A DNA stretch of 64,000 nt from Sphingomonas sp. PP-CE-1G-424 (GTDB lineage: Bacteria; Pseudomonadota; Alphaproteobacteria; Sphingomonadales; Sphingomonadaceae): contig NZ_SLXW01000011.1 in NCBI RefSeq assembly GCF_004341085.1, forward strand, positions 18,559-82,558. Direction: 5' to 3'. A program made the position numbers and the translations under genes. The notes under the pieces were generated by a model that was not told the DNA's origin, made no database searches, and was given only the letters and a program-made list of their open reading frames with translations. Positions within the stretch are counted from its first letter, which is position 1. Each line of letters begins with the position of its first letter. This document shows, in pieces, positions 43,054 to 51,128 of the stretch.

Positions 43054-44406
43054 ATGACGATCGCCGCAGCAGCCCCCGCCGAAGAAGCGGTTGCAGGAGG
43101 CGTGGCCGGGCGCCCGACCGCGGTGCGCTACCGCGTGATCGCGCTGATCTTCCTGATCACGTCGATCAACTATGCCGACCGTGCGACATTCTCGATCGCT
43201 GGCTCGGCCGCATCGACCGAACTCGGGCTGTCGTCGGTGCAAACCGGCTTCATCCTGTCCGCCTTCGCCTGGGCCTATGTCCTTGCGCAGATTCCCGGCG
43301 GGCTGCTGCTCGACAATTTCGGTACGAAGCGCGTCTATGCCGGCGCGATCCTGGCCTGGTCGCTGTTCACGGCCACGCAGGGGCTGACCGGGTTGATCGC
43401 GGGCGTGTCCGCGGTCGTGATGCTGTTCGCGCTGCGCTTCCTCGTCGGTCTCGCCGAGGCGCCGTCGTTTCCGGGCAATGCTCGCCTCGTCGCCGCCTGG
43501 TTTCCTGGCGCAGAACGTGGCACCGCGTCAGCGATCTTCAATTCGGCGCAGTATTTCTCGCTCGTCGCCTTCGCCCCGCTGATGGGTTGGCTGGTGCACA
43601 GCTATGGCTGGCGCGCGGTGTTCTGGGTGATGGGCGCGATCGGGCTCGCCGCGACCGCGCTGTTCGTCCGCTACATCCACAGCCCGGTCCGCCACCCGAA
43701 GATCAATGCCGCCGAGCTCGCGCATATCGAGGCGGGCGGCGGGCTGATCCGGATGGAGGATGCCGCCAATCGCCCACAGGCGTTTTCGTGGACGAACCTG
43801 CGCCAGCTGCTGGCGAACCGGATGCTGCTCGGCATCTATCTCGGCCAATATTGCATTAACGTGCTGACCTATTTCTTCGTCACCTGGTTTCCGATCTACC
43901 TGGTGAAGGAGCGCGGGTTGAACATCATGGAGGCCGGCTTCGCTGCCGCGGCGCCGGCCCTCTGCGGGTTCGTCGGCGGGCTGGTCGGCGGCTACACGTC
44001 CGACCTGCTGCTCAAGCGTACCGGGTCGATCGACATCGCGCGGAAAGTGCCGCTGGTGTTCGGGATGCTGCTGGCGACGCTGATCATCGCGTGCGTGTTC
44101 GTCGAGGCGGAATGGCTGGTCGTCACGCTGATGGCGGTCGCGTTCTTCGGCAAGGGAGTCGCGTCGCTCGGCTGGGCGGTGATGTCGGATGTCGCGCCGA
44201 AGCAGCTCGCCGGGCTGACCAGCGGTGTGTTCAACATGTTCGGCAACGTCGCCGGGATCGTCACGCCGATCGTGATCGGCTTCATCGTCGGCGCCACGGG
44301 ATCGTTCGACTGGGCGCTGGTGTTCGTCGGCGCGCATTGCCTGCTGACGATCTTCTCGTTCCTGGTGATCGTCGGCCCGATCCGCCGTGTCGAGCTGGCC
44401 GCATGA
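43054..44406 (+). CDS. MFS transporter, ACS family (sugar-acid symporter)
   Basis: 450 residues, ~12 membrane segments. IALIFLITSINYADRATFSI, FAWAYVLAQIPGGLLLDNFG and FLVGLAEAPSFPGNARLVAA (the conserved loop of GudP/GarP/ExuT carriers), with GGLVGGYTSDLLLKRTGS after helix 8. It likely imports a hexonate, aldarate or uronate. Its stop overlaps the following gene by 4 bp (ATGA), tying transport to that secreted protein. It is distinct from the ExuT-like carrier at 21176. Confidence 0.87.
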   Translation: MTIAAAAPAEEAVAGGVAGRPTAVRYRVIALIFLITSINYADRATFSIAGSAASTELGLSSVQTGFILSAFAWAYVLAQIPGGLLLDNFGTKRVYAGAILAWSLFTATQGLTGLIAGVSAVVMLFALRFLVGLAEAPSFPGNARLVAAWFPGAERGTASAIFNSAQYFSLVAFAPLMGWLVHSYGWRAVFWVMGAIGLAATALFVRYIHSPVRHPKINAAELAHIEAGGGLIRMEDAANRPQAFSWTNLRQLLANRMLLGIYLGQYCINVLTYFFVTWFPIYLVKERGLNIMEAGFAAAAPALCGFVGGLVGGYTSDLLLKRTGSIDIARKVPLVFGMLLATLIIACVFVEAEWLVVTLMAVAFFGKGVASLGWAVMSDVAPKQLAGLTSGVFNMFGNVAGIVTPIVIGFIVGATGSFDWALVFVGAHCLLTIFSFLVIVGPIRRVELAA

Positions 44407-46238
44407 CCGTCGATCGCCGCACGCTGCTCGGTGGTGCCGCCGCCGCGCTCGCCACGCTCCCTGCCGTCGCCCGAGCAGCGTCTGCGACGTTGCGGGTCAA
44501 GACACCGATGGCAGCGCCGGAATGGGCGATTCTGCAACGCCGGCTGCTCGCCGCCAATGCGGAGGCGTGCGAGGCGTTCTACGCGAAGTATGCCGATAAC
44601 CGCGGGTGGCTGCGCGTGTTCGAGCGATGGGGTGCGAACGATGGTCCCGACGATGCGGCGGAAGCAACGAATGACTGGGCGATCCTGCACGCGCTCGGCG
44701 GCCCCGATAGCATCCGCGATCTGTATGCACGGGCGTGGGAAGGGCATCTCAAGCAGTTTACCGCCGCGCGAACGGTCGACGTGCCGATCGCTCGCGCGGG
44801 TATGTATTTCCGCGAGTTTCCCGTCCAGATGGATTGGCAGCACAATGCGGAGGGGCTGACGACCTTCAACCTGATGGGGCTGTCCGGCCCGCGTGATCTG
44901 AAGCTGATCGAGCGGACGCGTCGTTACGCCGATTTCTACACCGGCCGCGATCTGACCACGCGCAATTACGATCCGAAGCTGCGGATCATGCGCAGCCTGA
45001 TGAACGGCAGCCGGGGCCCGATGCTGCGCCGCGCGACCGAACTCGACTGGGCCGGCGATCCGTTCGCAGCCGGCGAACGCTTCCACATGGAGCACGGCGA
45101 AACGACCTACGCGCAGACGCTCGCGCATTATGCCGAATATGGCGACGTCGTCGGCGACAACCCGCTCAACCTGCAGGCGACGGCGCTCGGGCTCAACGCG
45201 TATGCGCTGGGGGCAGGGGAGCGATACCGGACTTGGGCACTTGACTATCTCGACGCCTGGGTCGGCCGCGCCAAGGCGAACGGCGACATCATCCCCAGCC
45301 GGGTCGGTCTCGACGGTGTCGTGCCGCGCGACTGGTGGAGCGGCGTCTATGGCTGGGGCTTCTCGCCGATCGTGCCGCAAACCGGCAAGCGCGAAAACCG
45401 CAACCGTGTGCCCCGTTCGATCACCGCGTTCATGACCGGCACCCTGCTGACCGGCGATCAGGGGTATATCGACGTCTGGCGCCGCCAGACCGCGCGGATC
45501 AATGGGCAGGCAAAGACGATCGACGGGGTCCTGTCGACGCCGACGATGCACGGTGCGGATGGCTGGTATGGCTGGCAGCCCGGTCCGTTCAAGACCAATG
45601 GCTTCGAGATCTGGTACGTGTCGCAAGCGCCGGCCGATCGGGCCGCAGCCGGCGATCATCCGTGGGTCAGCTTCCTGGAAGGTTCGAACCCCAGTTACGC
45701 CGTGACCGCATTGCGTGCCGATCTGAAAAATGTCGCCGACCGCGTCGCTGCGCGCCTCGCCGATCCGACGACACCCGAAACCCGGCTTGCCGACTGGCCG
45801 ATCGACATCAACCCCGCCAATGTCACCAGCCTCGTCCAGTTGATGACCGGCGGTCTGCACATCGCCCGTCCGCCCTGGTCGAAGACCTCGCCCTCGCAGG
45901 GCGGCGTGCCGCTCCACTGCCGGCTCCGCTATTTCGACGCGGACCGCAAACGTGCGGGTGTGCCGGAAGACGTCGCGGCGCTGGTGCATATGCTGGGCGA
46001 CACGACGGCGGAGGTGACGTTAGTGAACCTGAGCACTTCGCATCCGCGGACTGTGGTGGTCCAAGGTGGTGCCTATGCCGAGCACCGGATCGACGCCGTG
46101 AACATCGACGGCCGCACGGTCGATATCGCCGGCGCGGCGTTCATGCTGAGGCTCGAACCCGGTTGTGGCGCGCGGCTCGCGTTGCGCATGCGGCGTTATG
46201 CCAACCGCCCGACGCTCGCGTTTCCGTGGGATCGGTAA
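44403..46238 (+). CDS. secreted 611-residue protein of unknown family, possible lyase/hydrolase
   Basis: The leader DRRTLLGGAAAALATLPAVA has paired arginines and an Ala-rich tail. The body is mainly helical with many aromatic residues: YADNRGWLRVFERWGANDGP, FREFPVQMDWQHNAEGLTTF, HMEHGETTYAQTLAHYAEYG, RDWWSGVYGWGFSPIVPQTG, and WYGWQPGPFKTNGFEIWYVS. These repeated Tyr/Trp/His/Asp helices resemble an (alpha/alpha)6 toroid, the fold of many polysaccharide lyases. The C-terminal ~100 residues look beta-rich (AEVTLVNLSTSHPRTVVVQG). Coupling to an ACS transporter in a kdu/uxa locus suggests it makes the imported acid sugar. No family was recognised. Confidence 0.7.
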   Translation: MTVDRRTLLGGAAAALATLPAVARAASATLRVKTPMAAPEWAILQRRLLAANAEACEAFYAKYADNRGWLRVFERWGANDGPDDAAEATNDWAILHALGGPDSIRDLYARAWEGHLKQFTAARTVDVPIARAGMYFREFPVQMDWQHNAEGLTTFNLMGLSGPRDLKLIERTRRYADFYTGRDLTTRNYDPKLRIMRSLMNGSRGPMLRRATELDWAGDPFAAGERFHMEHGETTYAQTLAHYAEYGDVVGDNPLNLQATALGLNAYALGAGERYRTWALDYLDAWVGRAKANGDIIPSRVGLDGVVPRDWWSGVYGWGFSPIVPQTGKRENRNRVPRSITAFMTGTLLTGDQGYIDVWRRQTARINGQAKTIDGVLSTPTMHGADGWYGWQPGPFKTNGFEIWYVSQAPADRAAAGDHPWVSFLEGSNPSYAVTALRADLKNVADRVAARLADPTTPETRLADWPIDINPANVTSLVQLMTGGLHIARPPWSKTSPSQGGVPLHCRLRYFDADRKRAGVPEDVAALVHMLGDTTAEVTLVNLSTSHPRTVVVQGGAYAEHRIDAVNIDGRTVDIAGAAFMLRLEPGCGARLALRMRRYANRPTLAFPWDR

Positions 46239-46255
46239 TAATCGCCGCATTCTAT

Positions 46256-46380
46256 AATCCTCCCCCGCCGGGGGGGGAGGTGTCAGACCCTTGCCAGACG
46301 GAGGGGGAGGTAAGCGAAACAGAGGTTCCGTGTCTTTCCCCTCCGTCACCTTCGGTGCCACCCCCCCCTTTGGAGGGGAG
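46256..46380. repeat. GC-rich palindromic repeat between convergent genes
   Basis: CCTCCCCC/GGGGGGAGG forms one hairpin (about 46259-46280) and ACGGAGGGG (46298-46306) pairs with CCCCTCCGT (46337-46346). Related to the elements at 29828 and 30695. It may serve as a shared terminator for genes ending at 46238 and 46390. Confidence 0.7.
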
Positions 46381-46389
46381 GATCGAAGA

Positions 46390-47934
46390 TTATCCGCCCG
46401 GCTTGATATACTGCGCAACCGCGAACAGCAGCCGCTCCTCACGCCGGGGATCGTCCTCAATCCGCACCGTCCGATCGAAGATCATCGTCGAGCGCCGCGC
46501 TAGGTCATAGCGCCGCCAAGCCGGCACGCTCGCGCAGTTCGGATCACCCGTGCGTGCCATCGCGATGAACGCATCCGCCATCCGCCCGGCAAGTCGCCGC
46601 GCCTCCGGGCCATCACCCGTACGAGCGCTCGGCTCTCGCGTATTATCGAACACCAGCCCGATATCGAGCGAATGGAACGCACCGAGCACGCCGCCCGCTT
46701 CCGGTGAGGGAAAGTCGAGCTGATACATCCAGGTGGGCGCGCCGATCTTCGCGCGCTCCTCCGCCTGGATCAGATGCCCGGGCCACGACCGCCCCGCAGT
46801 CGACGCCGCCAGCAGGATCTGCCCCGGCGTTCGATCGGGATAGAGTTCGCGATAGCGCGCGATCACGTGATCGGGCGCGAGGTCCTTGGTCATCTCGCGC
46901 ACGAGCCGCTCGGGAAGATTCTCCCAACTCGTGTCGCCACGCTTCAGGATCTCGCCGATCCACAACCCGGTTTCGTCATGCGTGTTGCCGACGATCAGCG
47001 GGATATGCGCCGCCTCGCCAGGGGCGTCGGGATAGAAGGGATGACGCGTCAGGACATGATGATCGAGCGTGGAGGTGAAGCTGAGTTCGCCCTTGCCCTC
47101 GATCGGGTCGGTCATCGCCATCGCCTCGACGAGCCGCTCGACCGGCAGTGCCTTGAGCGCCGCAAAATCGCCAGCGCCGGCCTTCGCCATCAGCGCACGC
47201 GAGCGGATCGTCGCGTGGTTCGGCCCGGCGGCCGTGACGTGCTGGCCGCTCATCGTCGCGGCTGCGTGGAACAGCGGCCGCGCCTCAGCCATCGCCATCA
47301 GAGTCACGATCTTGGCGCCGCCGCCCGACTGGCCGAACAGCATCACCCGCCCCGGATCGCCACCGAACGCGGCGATATTGTCGCGCACCCATTGCAGCGC
47401 AAGGATGATGTCGATATTGCCGACATTGCCTGATTCCGCCGGCCCGCTCAGTTGCGCGAGATACGCATAGCCCAGCGCCGCCAGCCGGTGGTTCAGCGTA
47501 ACGACCACCACGTCGCCGCGCCGCACCAGAGCGCCGCCGTCATACAGCGGATCGGACCCCGACCCATGCGCGTGCGCGCCACCGTGGATATAGACCATGA
47601 CCGGCCGCCGCGCCGCGTCAAGGGCGGGCGTCCAGACGTTGAGGAACAGGCAATCCTCGCTGGTCGGCTCGGTCACCTTCGTCTGTGGGGAGGCGGCGCC
47701 GTACCGCGTGGCATCGGCAATGTCGGTCCAAGGCGTCGGCGGCACCGCGCGCGCAAACCGGCGCGCGCGCGTATCCGCCCCATAGCGCACCCCGCGAAAG
47801 ACCAGCACGTCGCGGTCGACCGTCCCGCGCACTCGACCGTAGCGCGTCGTCGCCACCGGATCGCCCGGTGTGCGCGCCGCAACCAGCGCCGGTGTCGCCG
47901 CGATACCGGCGAGCACTGCGCGCCGATCGATCAC
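46390..47934 (-). CDS. type-B carboxylesterase, secreted (paralog 2)
   Basis: 514 residues with leader IDRRAVLAGIAATPALVAA. TSEDCLFLNVWTPALDAARR, VYIHGGAHAHGSGSDPL, the nucleophile LFGQSGGGAKIVTLMAMAE, IVGNTHDETGLWIGEI and GAFHSLDIGLVFDN repeat, block for block, the motifs of the enzyme at 31829. It probably removes esters from the polysaccharide. It overlaps the LysR gene by 4 bp, so regulator and enzyme are co-translated. Confidence 0.88.
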   Translation of the reverse strand: MIDRRAVLAGIAATPALVAARTPGDPVATTRYGRVRGTVDRDVLVFRGVRYGADTRARRFARAVPPTPWTDIADATRYGAASPQTKVTEPTSEDCLFLNVWTPALDAARRPVMVYIHGGAHAHGSGSDPLYDGGALVRRGDVVVVTLNHRLAALGYAYLAQLSGPAESGNVGNIDIILALQWVRDNIAAFGGDPGRVMLFGQSGGGAKIVTLMAMAEARPLFHAAATMSGQHVTAAGPNHATIRSRALMAKAGAGDFAALKALPVERLVEAMAMTDPIEGKGELSFTSTLDHHVLTRHPFYPDAPGEAAHIPLIVGNTHDETGLWIGEILKRGDTSWENLPERLVREMTKDLAPDHVIARYRELYPDRTPGQILLAASTAGRSWPGHLIQAEERAKIGAPTWMYQLDFPSPEAGGVLGAFHSLDIGLVFDNTREPSARTGDGPEARRLAGRMADAFIAMARTGDPNCASVPAWRRYDLARRSTMIFDRTVRIEDDPRREERLLFAVAQYIKPGG

Positions 47935-48821
47935 GCCGCGGTTTCAGCGCATAGCCGCCGCATCGGCTCCAGCGCCGGGTTACTGTTGTCGCGCCGCCAC
48001 GCCATGTGCAGCTCGACAGGCTTTTCGGGCTCGGTCGCAAGCCGGCGGAACTGTACGTCGATCATGTGCAGCCCCGATGCGGATTCCGGCACGATCGCAG
48101 CAGCCAGTCCCGCATGTACGAGCCCCAGCATCGAATGGATCTGCGTCACGTGTTGGACATAGTGTGGCGACACCCCCGCACCGTCGAACAGCCCGATAAG
48201 CATCTGGTGGAAATACCCCGCGCCCTGCCGCGCATACATGATCAGCGGCAAGCCATCGAAATCGCTGAGTTCGAGGACCGCCTTCGCCTGTCGCGGATCA
48301 CCGGCAGGCAGCGCGACGACGAGCGGCTCGACCTGCACGCACGCGGTGTCGAACTCGTGGCGATCGAGCGGCGGCCGGACGAAGCCGATGTCGATCAGCC
48401 CGGTCAACAACGCATCGACTTGGTCGGTCGTCACCATCTCGCGCAGCTCGAGGTCGATATTGGGCAGACTCGCTCTCGCCTGCGCGACGATCTGCGGCAC
48501 CAGATTATACCCCGAGACCGCGGTGAAGCCGATCGCGACCCGCCCGGCATCGCCCTTCGCCACTCGCCGCGCCGACAGCGCCGCGCTTTCCGACAGCCGG
48601 ACAATGCGCCGCGCCTCGATCAGGAACACGCGACCGGCAGGCGTCAGGCTTACCTGCCGGCTGGTGCGTTCGAGCAACGTCACGTCGAGGATCCGCTCGA
48701 GCAACTGGATCTGCCGGCTCAGCGGCGACTGCGTCATGTTCAGGCGCTGGGCTGCGCGCCCGAAATGGAGTTCCTCGGCGGCGGCGACGAAACAGCGAAG
48801 CTGGCTCAGTTCGAACATCAT
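47931..48821 (-). CDS. LysR-family transcriptional regulator
   Basis: 296 residues from ATG 48821 (or 48818); the 16 residues before it are not conserved-looking. The winged helix is ELSQLRCFVAAAEELHFGRA, AQRLNMTQSPLSRQIQLLER, followed by the two-lobed effector domain (GRVAIGFTAVSGYNLVPQIV, VDALLTGLIDIGFVRPP, LPLIMYARQGAGYFHQMLIG). It lies between kdgD and the second carboxylesterase in one minus-strand run and probably controls them. The effector may be an aromatic or sugar acid. Confidence 0.9.
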   Translation of the reverse strand: MMFELSQLRCFVAAAEELHFGRAAQRLNMTQSPLSRQIQLLERILDVTLLERTSRQVSLTPAGRVFLIEARRIVRLSESAALSARRVAKGDAGRVAIGFTAVSGYNLVPQIVAQARASLPNIDLELREMVTTDQVDALLTGLIDIGFVRPPLDRHEFDTACVQVEPLVVALPAGDPRQAKAVLELSDFDGLPLIMYARQGAGYFHQMLIGLFDGAGVSPHYVQHVTQIHSMLGLVHAGLAAAIVPESASGLHMIDVQFRRLATEPEKPVELHMAWRRDNSNPALEPMRRLCAETAA

Positions 48822-48852
48822 CGCCGGACTATCCGTTGGTTTTCGCCCGCTG

Positions 48853-49791
48853 TCACGCCGCCTTGGCAAGTGCAGCGGGGGCGACCTTCTCGATCAGCAC
48901 CCGCAACCGCTCGTCCTCGGCTGCCGACAGATCGGTCAGCGGCGAACGTACCGGTCCGGCATCGCGTCCGACGACGCGCATGCCCGCCTTGACGATCGAC
49001 ACCGCGTAGCCGCGGCCCTGGTTGCGCAGCGTGATGTAGGGCAGCACGAAATCGCGCAACTGGTTCAGCACCTCGACCCGGTCGTCGGCCCGCACCGCCT
49101 TGTAGAAGGCCAGCGCCCATTCCGGCAGGAAGTTGAAGATCGCCGACGAATAGGTCGTGACGCCCATCGTCAGATACGGCGTCGCGAACGTCTCCGCGGT
49201 CGGCAGGCCGCCGATATAGGTCAGCCGGTCGCCCATCCGCGCATAGACGCGCGTCATCAGCTCGATGTCGCCGACGCCGTCCTTGAAGCCGACCAGATTG
49301 GGATTGCGGTCGCACAAGCCCGCCAGCGTCTCGTCGTCGATGATCGCATTGTCGCGGTTGTAGACGATCACGCCGAGCCCGGTCGCCTTGCAGACCGCCT
49401 CGACATGCGCGGCAAGCCCTTCCTGCTTTGATCCGACCAGATAGGGCGGCAGCAGCAACAGGCCGTCGGCGCCTGCCTTCTCCGCATCGCGCGCGATCCC
49501 GGTCGCGATCGCGGTGCCGTAGCCGCAGCCTGAGATCACCGGCAGACGCCCGCCGGCTTCGGCCACGGCGGCGCCAACGGCCTGCGCCACTTCGGCTGGC
49601 GTCAACGAGAAGAACTCGCCCGTGCCGCCAGCCGCGAACAGGCCGGACAGTTCGTGTTCGAGCATCCACGCGCAATGCTTGCGATACGCGTCCTCGACGA
49701 ATGCGCCGTCCGCATCGAAATGCGTGACGGGAAACGACAGCAATCCGCCGCCAAGGCGCTGCGCCATCTCGGTCGGGCTCATGGTCGTCAT
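48853..49791 (-). CDS. kdgD: 5-dehydro-4-deoxyglucarate dehydratase-like DHDPS family enzyme
   Basis: 312 residues from ATG 49791, preferred over ATG 49800 because GAGGGG is then correctly spaced. The start MSPTEMAQRLGGGLLSFPVT matches KdgD. VIVYNRDNA carries the catalytic Tyr and LVGFKDGVGDIELM the Schiff-base Lys. AAGGTGEFFSLTPAEVAQAV binds the pyruvoyl part. It decarboxylates and dehydrates 5-keto-4-deoxyglucarate to alpha-ketoglutarate semialdehyde. This implies a second, oxidative uronate route; the partner dehydrogenases are not in the window. Confidence 0.88.
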   Translation of the reverse strand: MTTMSPTEMAQRLGGGLLSFPVTHFDADGAFVEDAYRKHCAWMLEHELSGLFAAGGTGEFFSLTPAEVAQAVGAAVAEAGGRLPVISGCGYGTAIATGIARDAEKAGADGLLLLPPYLVGSKQEGLAAHVEAVCKATGLGVIVYNRDNAIIDDETLAGLCDRNPNLVGFKDGVGDIELMTRVYARMGDRLTYIGGLPTAETFATPYLTMGVTTYSSAIFNFLPEWALAFYKAVRADDRVEVLNQLRDFVLPYITLRNQGRGYAVSIVKAGMRVVGRDAGPVRSPLTDLSAAEDERLRVLIEKVAPAALAKAA

Positions 49792-50380
49792 AACGTGCAT
49801 CCCCTCGATCGTCTGGTCCGCGTTCGTGTCGCGGCCATGTCGAGGATCTTGGTAGGTTGCGGGGCCGTGCGGGTCCAAACCAAAGGCGCGCTCGATCGAT
49901 GCGTCTGGTAGCTCAATCTCGTTGAGGCATCAGCGCTTCTTCCGCACGGCGCCTGGCAGCATGTGAATTCGAACGCAATCTTGACGCTATTCATCGGTGG
50001 GATCGAGATTGGACGACAATCCACCGATGGTCGGCAATCGGCGTTCCCAAATATGTCGCCCCACGACTGCCATGGCTGCTTGCCTTCCATGTGTACCGCA
50101 CAGAAACCGGAGCGAGTTGACGTCCAACCAAATGAACGAACGGCCAACGTAGGGAAGCGGGAAAGAGCGCGCGAATGTCGGGTTAATCTTGTCTTTTGAG
50201 GACCGCTGCCGCCCTTCTGGTGGAAAGCCGCCTGTCCGCTTTCAGGCGGCGATCGCCGGTAAGCAGCCGTTCGTTCACGTAACAGAGCGAGGCTGAGAGG
50301 CTGCGAGTGATGGATCGCTTGATGGTGGTATCGCTCCGAACAGGCTGGGTCCCCCTGACGACACGACGCGCTTGACTAAC
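49792..50380. other. gene-free boundary between uronate locus and defence island
   Basis: No convincing coding frame on either strand. GCCGCCTG/CAGGCGGC forms an 8-bp stem at 50227-50250. Sequence resembles the anonymous filler common between Sphingomonas islands. It likely includes the kdgD promoter on the left. Confidence 0.5.
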
Positions 50381-50395
50381 TACGGGTAACCCGTA
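50381..50395. promoter_or_regulatory. palindromic operator of the toxin-antitoxin pair
   Basis: TACGGGTAACCCGTA is a perfect 7-bp dyad with one central base, 11 bp before the toxin ATG. A TTGACT at 50372 is a plausible -35 element. It is the likely autoregulatory site of the antitoxin. Confidence 0.65.
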
Positions 50396-50406
50396 CATGC
50401 TCTGGC

Positions 50407-50748
50407 ATGCAGTCGGTCATCGAAACCAATGCCTACCTTGCGGCGGCGAAGGACGTTGGCATGAGTGCCGAGGAGCAGCAGATGGTGGTCGACCTGATCG
50501 CTGCCAATCCGGAAGCCGGTGAGATCATGCCGGGGTGTGGCGGGGCCCGTAAGTTACGGGTAGCGCGGCCGGGCCGCGGTAAATCTGGCGGGTATCGGGT
50601 CATCACCTATTATGCGGGCATCGATGTGCCGACGTTCCTGCTGACCGTGTTTGGAAAAAACGAAAAGGCCAATCTCACCAAGGGTGAGCGAAATGCCCTT
50701 GCCGCTTTCACCAAGACGCTGACCGACAGCCTTAGGAGGAAAAAATGA
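50407..50748 (+). CDS. higB: RelE/HigB-type toxin
   Basis: 113 residues. IETNAYLAAAKDVGMSAEEQ, VVDLIAANPEAGEIMPGCGG, ARKLRVARPGRGKSGGYRVI and TYYAGIDVPTFLLTVFGKNE, then KANLTKGERNALAAFTKTL, is the HigB-2/RelE-like mRNA-interferase pattern, with basic residues in RKLRVARPGRGKSGGYR. The toxin gene comes first, as in higBA. Its stop overlaps the antitoxin start (ATGA). It would cleave mRNA at the ribosome when free. Confidence 0.88.
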   Translation: MQSVIETNAYLAAAKDVGMSAEEQQMVVDLIAANPEAGEIMPGCGGARKLRVARPGRGKSGGYRVITYYAGIDVPTFLLTVFGKNEKANLTKGERNALAAFTKTLTDSLRRKK

Positions 50749-51029
50749 AGAGTGCCTTCGACAAGATCGCAGCCGGCCTCAGTGATGCTATTGCCCATGC
50801 CAATGGGGAAACGGGTCACACAAGGGTAGCAGCGCCCATCGATGTCGCCGCGATCCGCAAGCGTACGGGTAAGACACAGGATCAGTTTGCCCGCGCATAC
50901 CATCTCCCACTGGGTACAGTGCGGGACTGGGAGCAGAGCCGCAGCCAGCCAGATGCGCCGGCGCGTGTTTTATTGTCGCTGATCAAAGCCGAGCCAGACA
51001 CCATCGAGCAACTCGTGCAGCGGGCTTAG
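50745..51029 (+). CDS. higA: HigA-type antitoxin / XRE-family regulator
   Basis: 94 residues. The helix-turn-helix is VAAIRKRTGKTQDQFARAYH with LPLGTVRDWEQSRSQPDAPA, followed by RVLLSLIKAEPDTIEQLV, the NadS/HigA-2 arrangement. It neutralises the toxin and probably binds the palindrome at 50381. Preceded by AGGAGGAAAAA within the toxin end, giving strong translation. Confidence 0.88.
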   Translation: MKSAFDKIAAGLSDAIAHANGETGHTRVAAPIDVAAIRKRTGKTQDQFARAYHLPLGTVRDWEQSRSQPDAPARVLLSLIKAEPDTIEQLVQRA

Positions 51030-51128
51030 CGTCCTGAACAAGAACACGCTCGAGATAATGGTTGCCAGCAGAACGGCGGAGTGGCGGCAGCGTTCGACAC
51101 GTGGGCCCGAAGTTATCAAGAGAGCCCT

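Noticed and set aside
49963..50199. 78-codon plus-strand frame in the gap before higBA
   Set aside because: No ribosome-binding site, no family, and composition like surrounding filler DNA.
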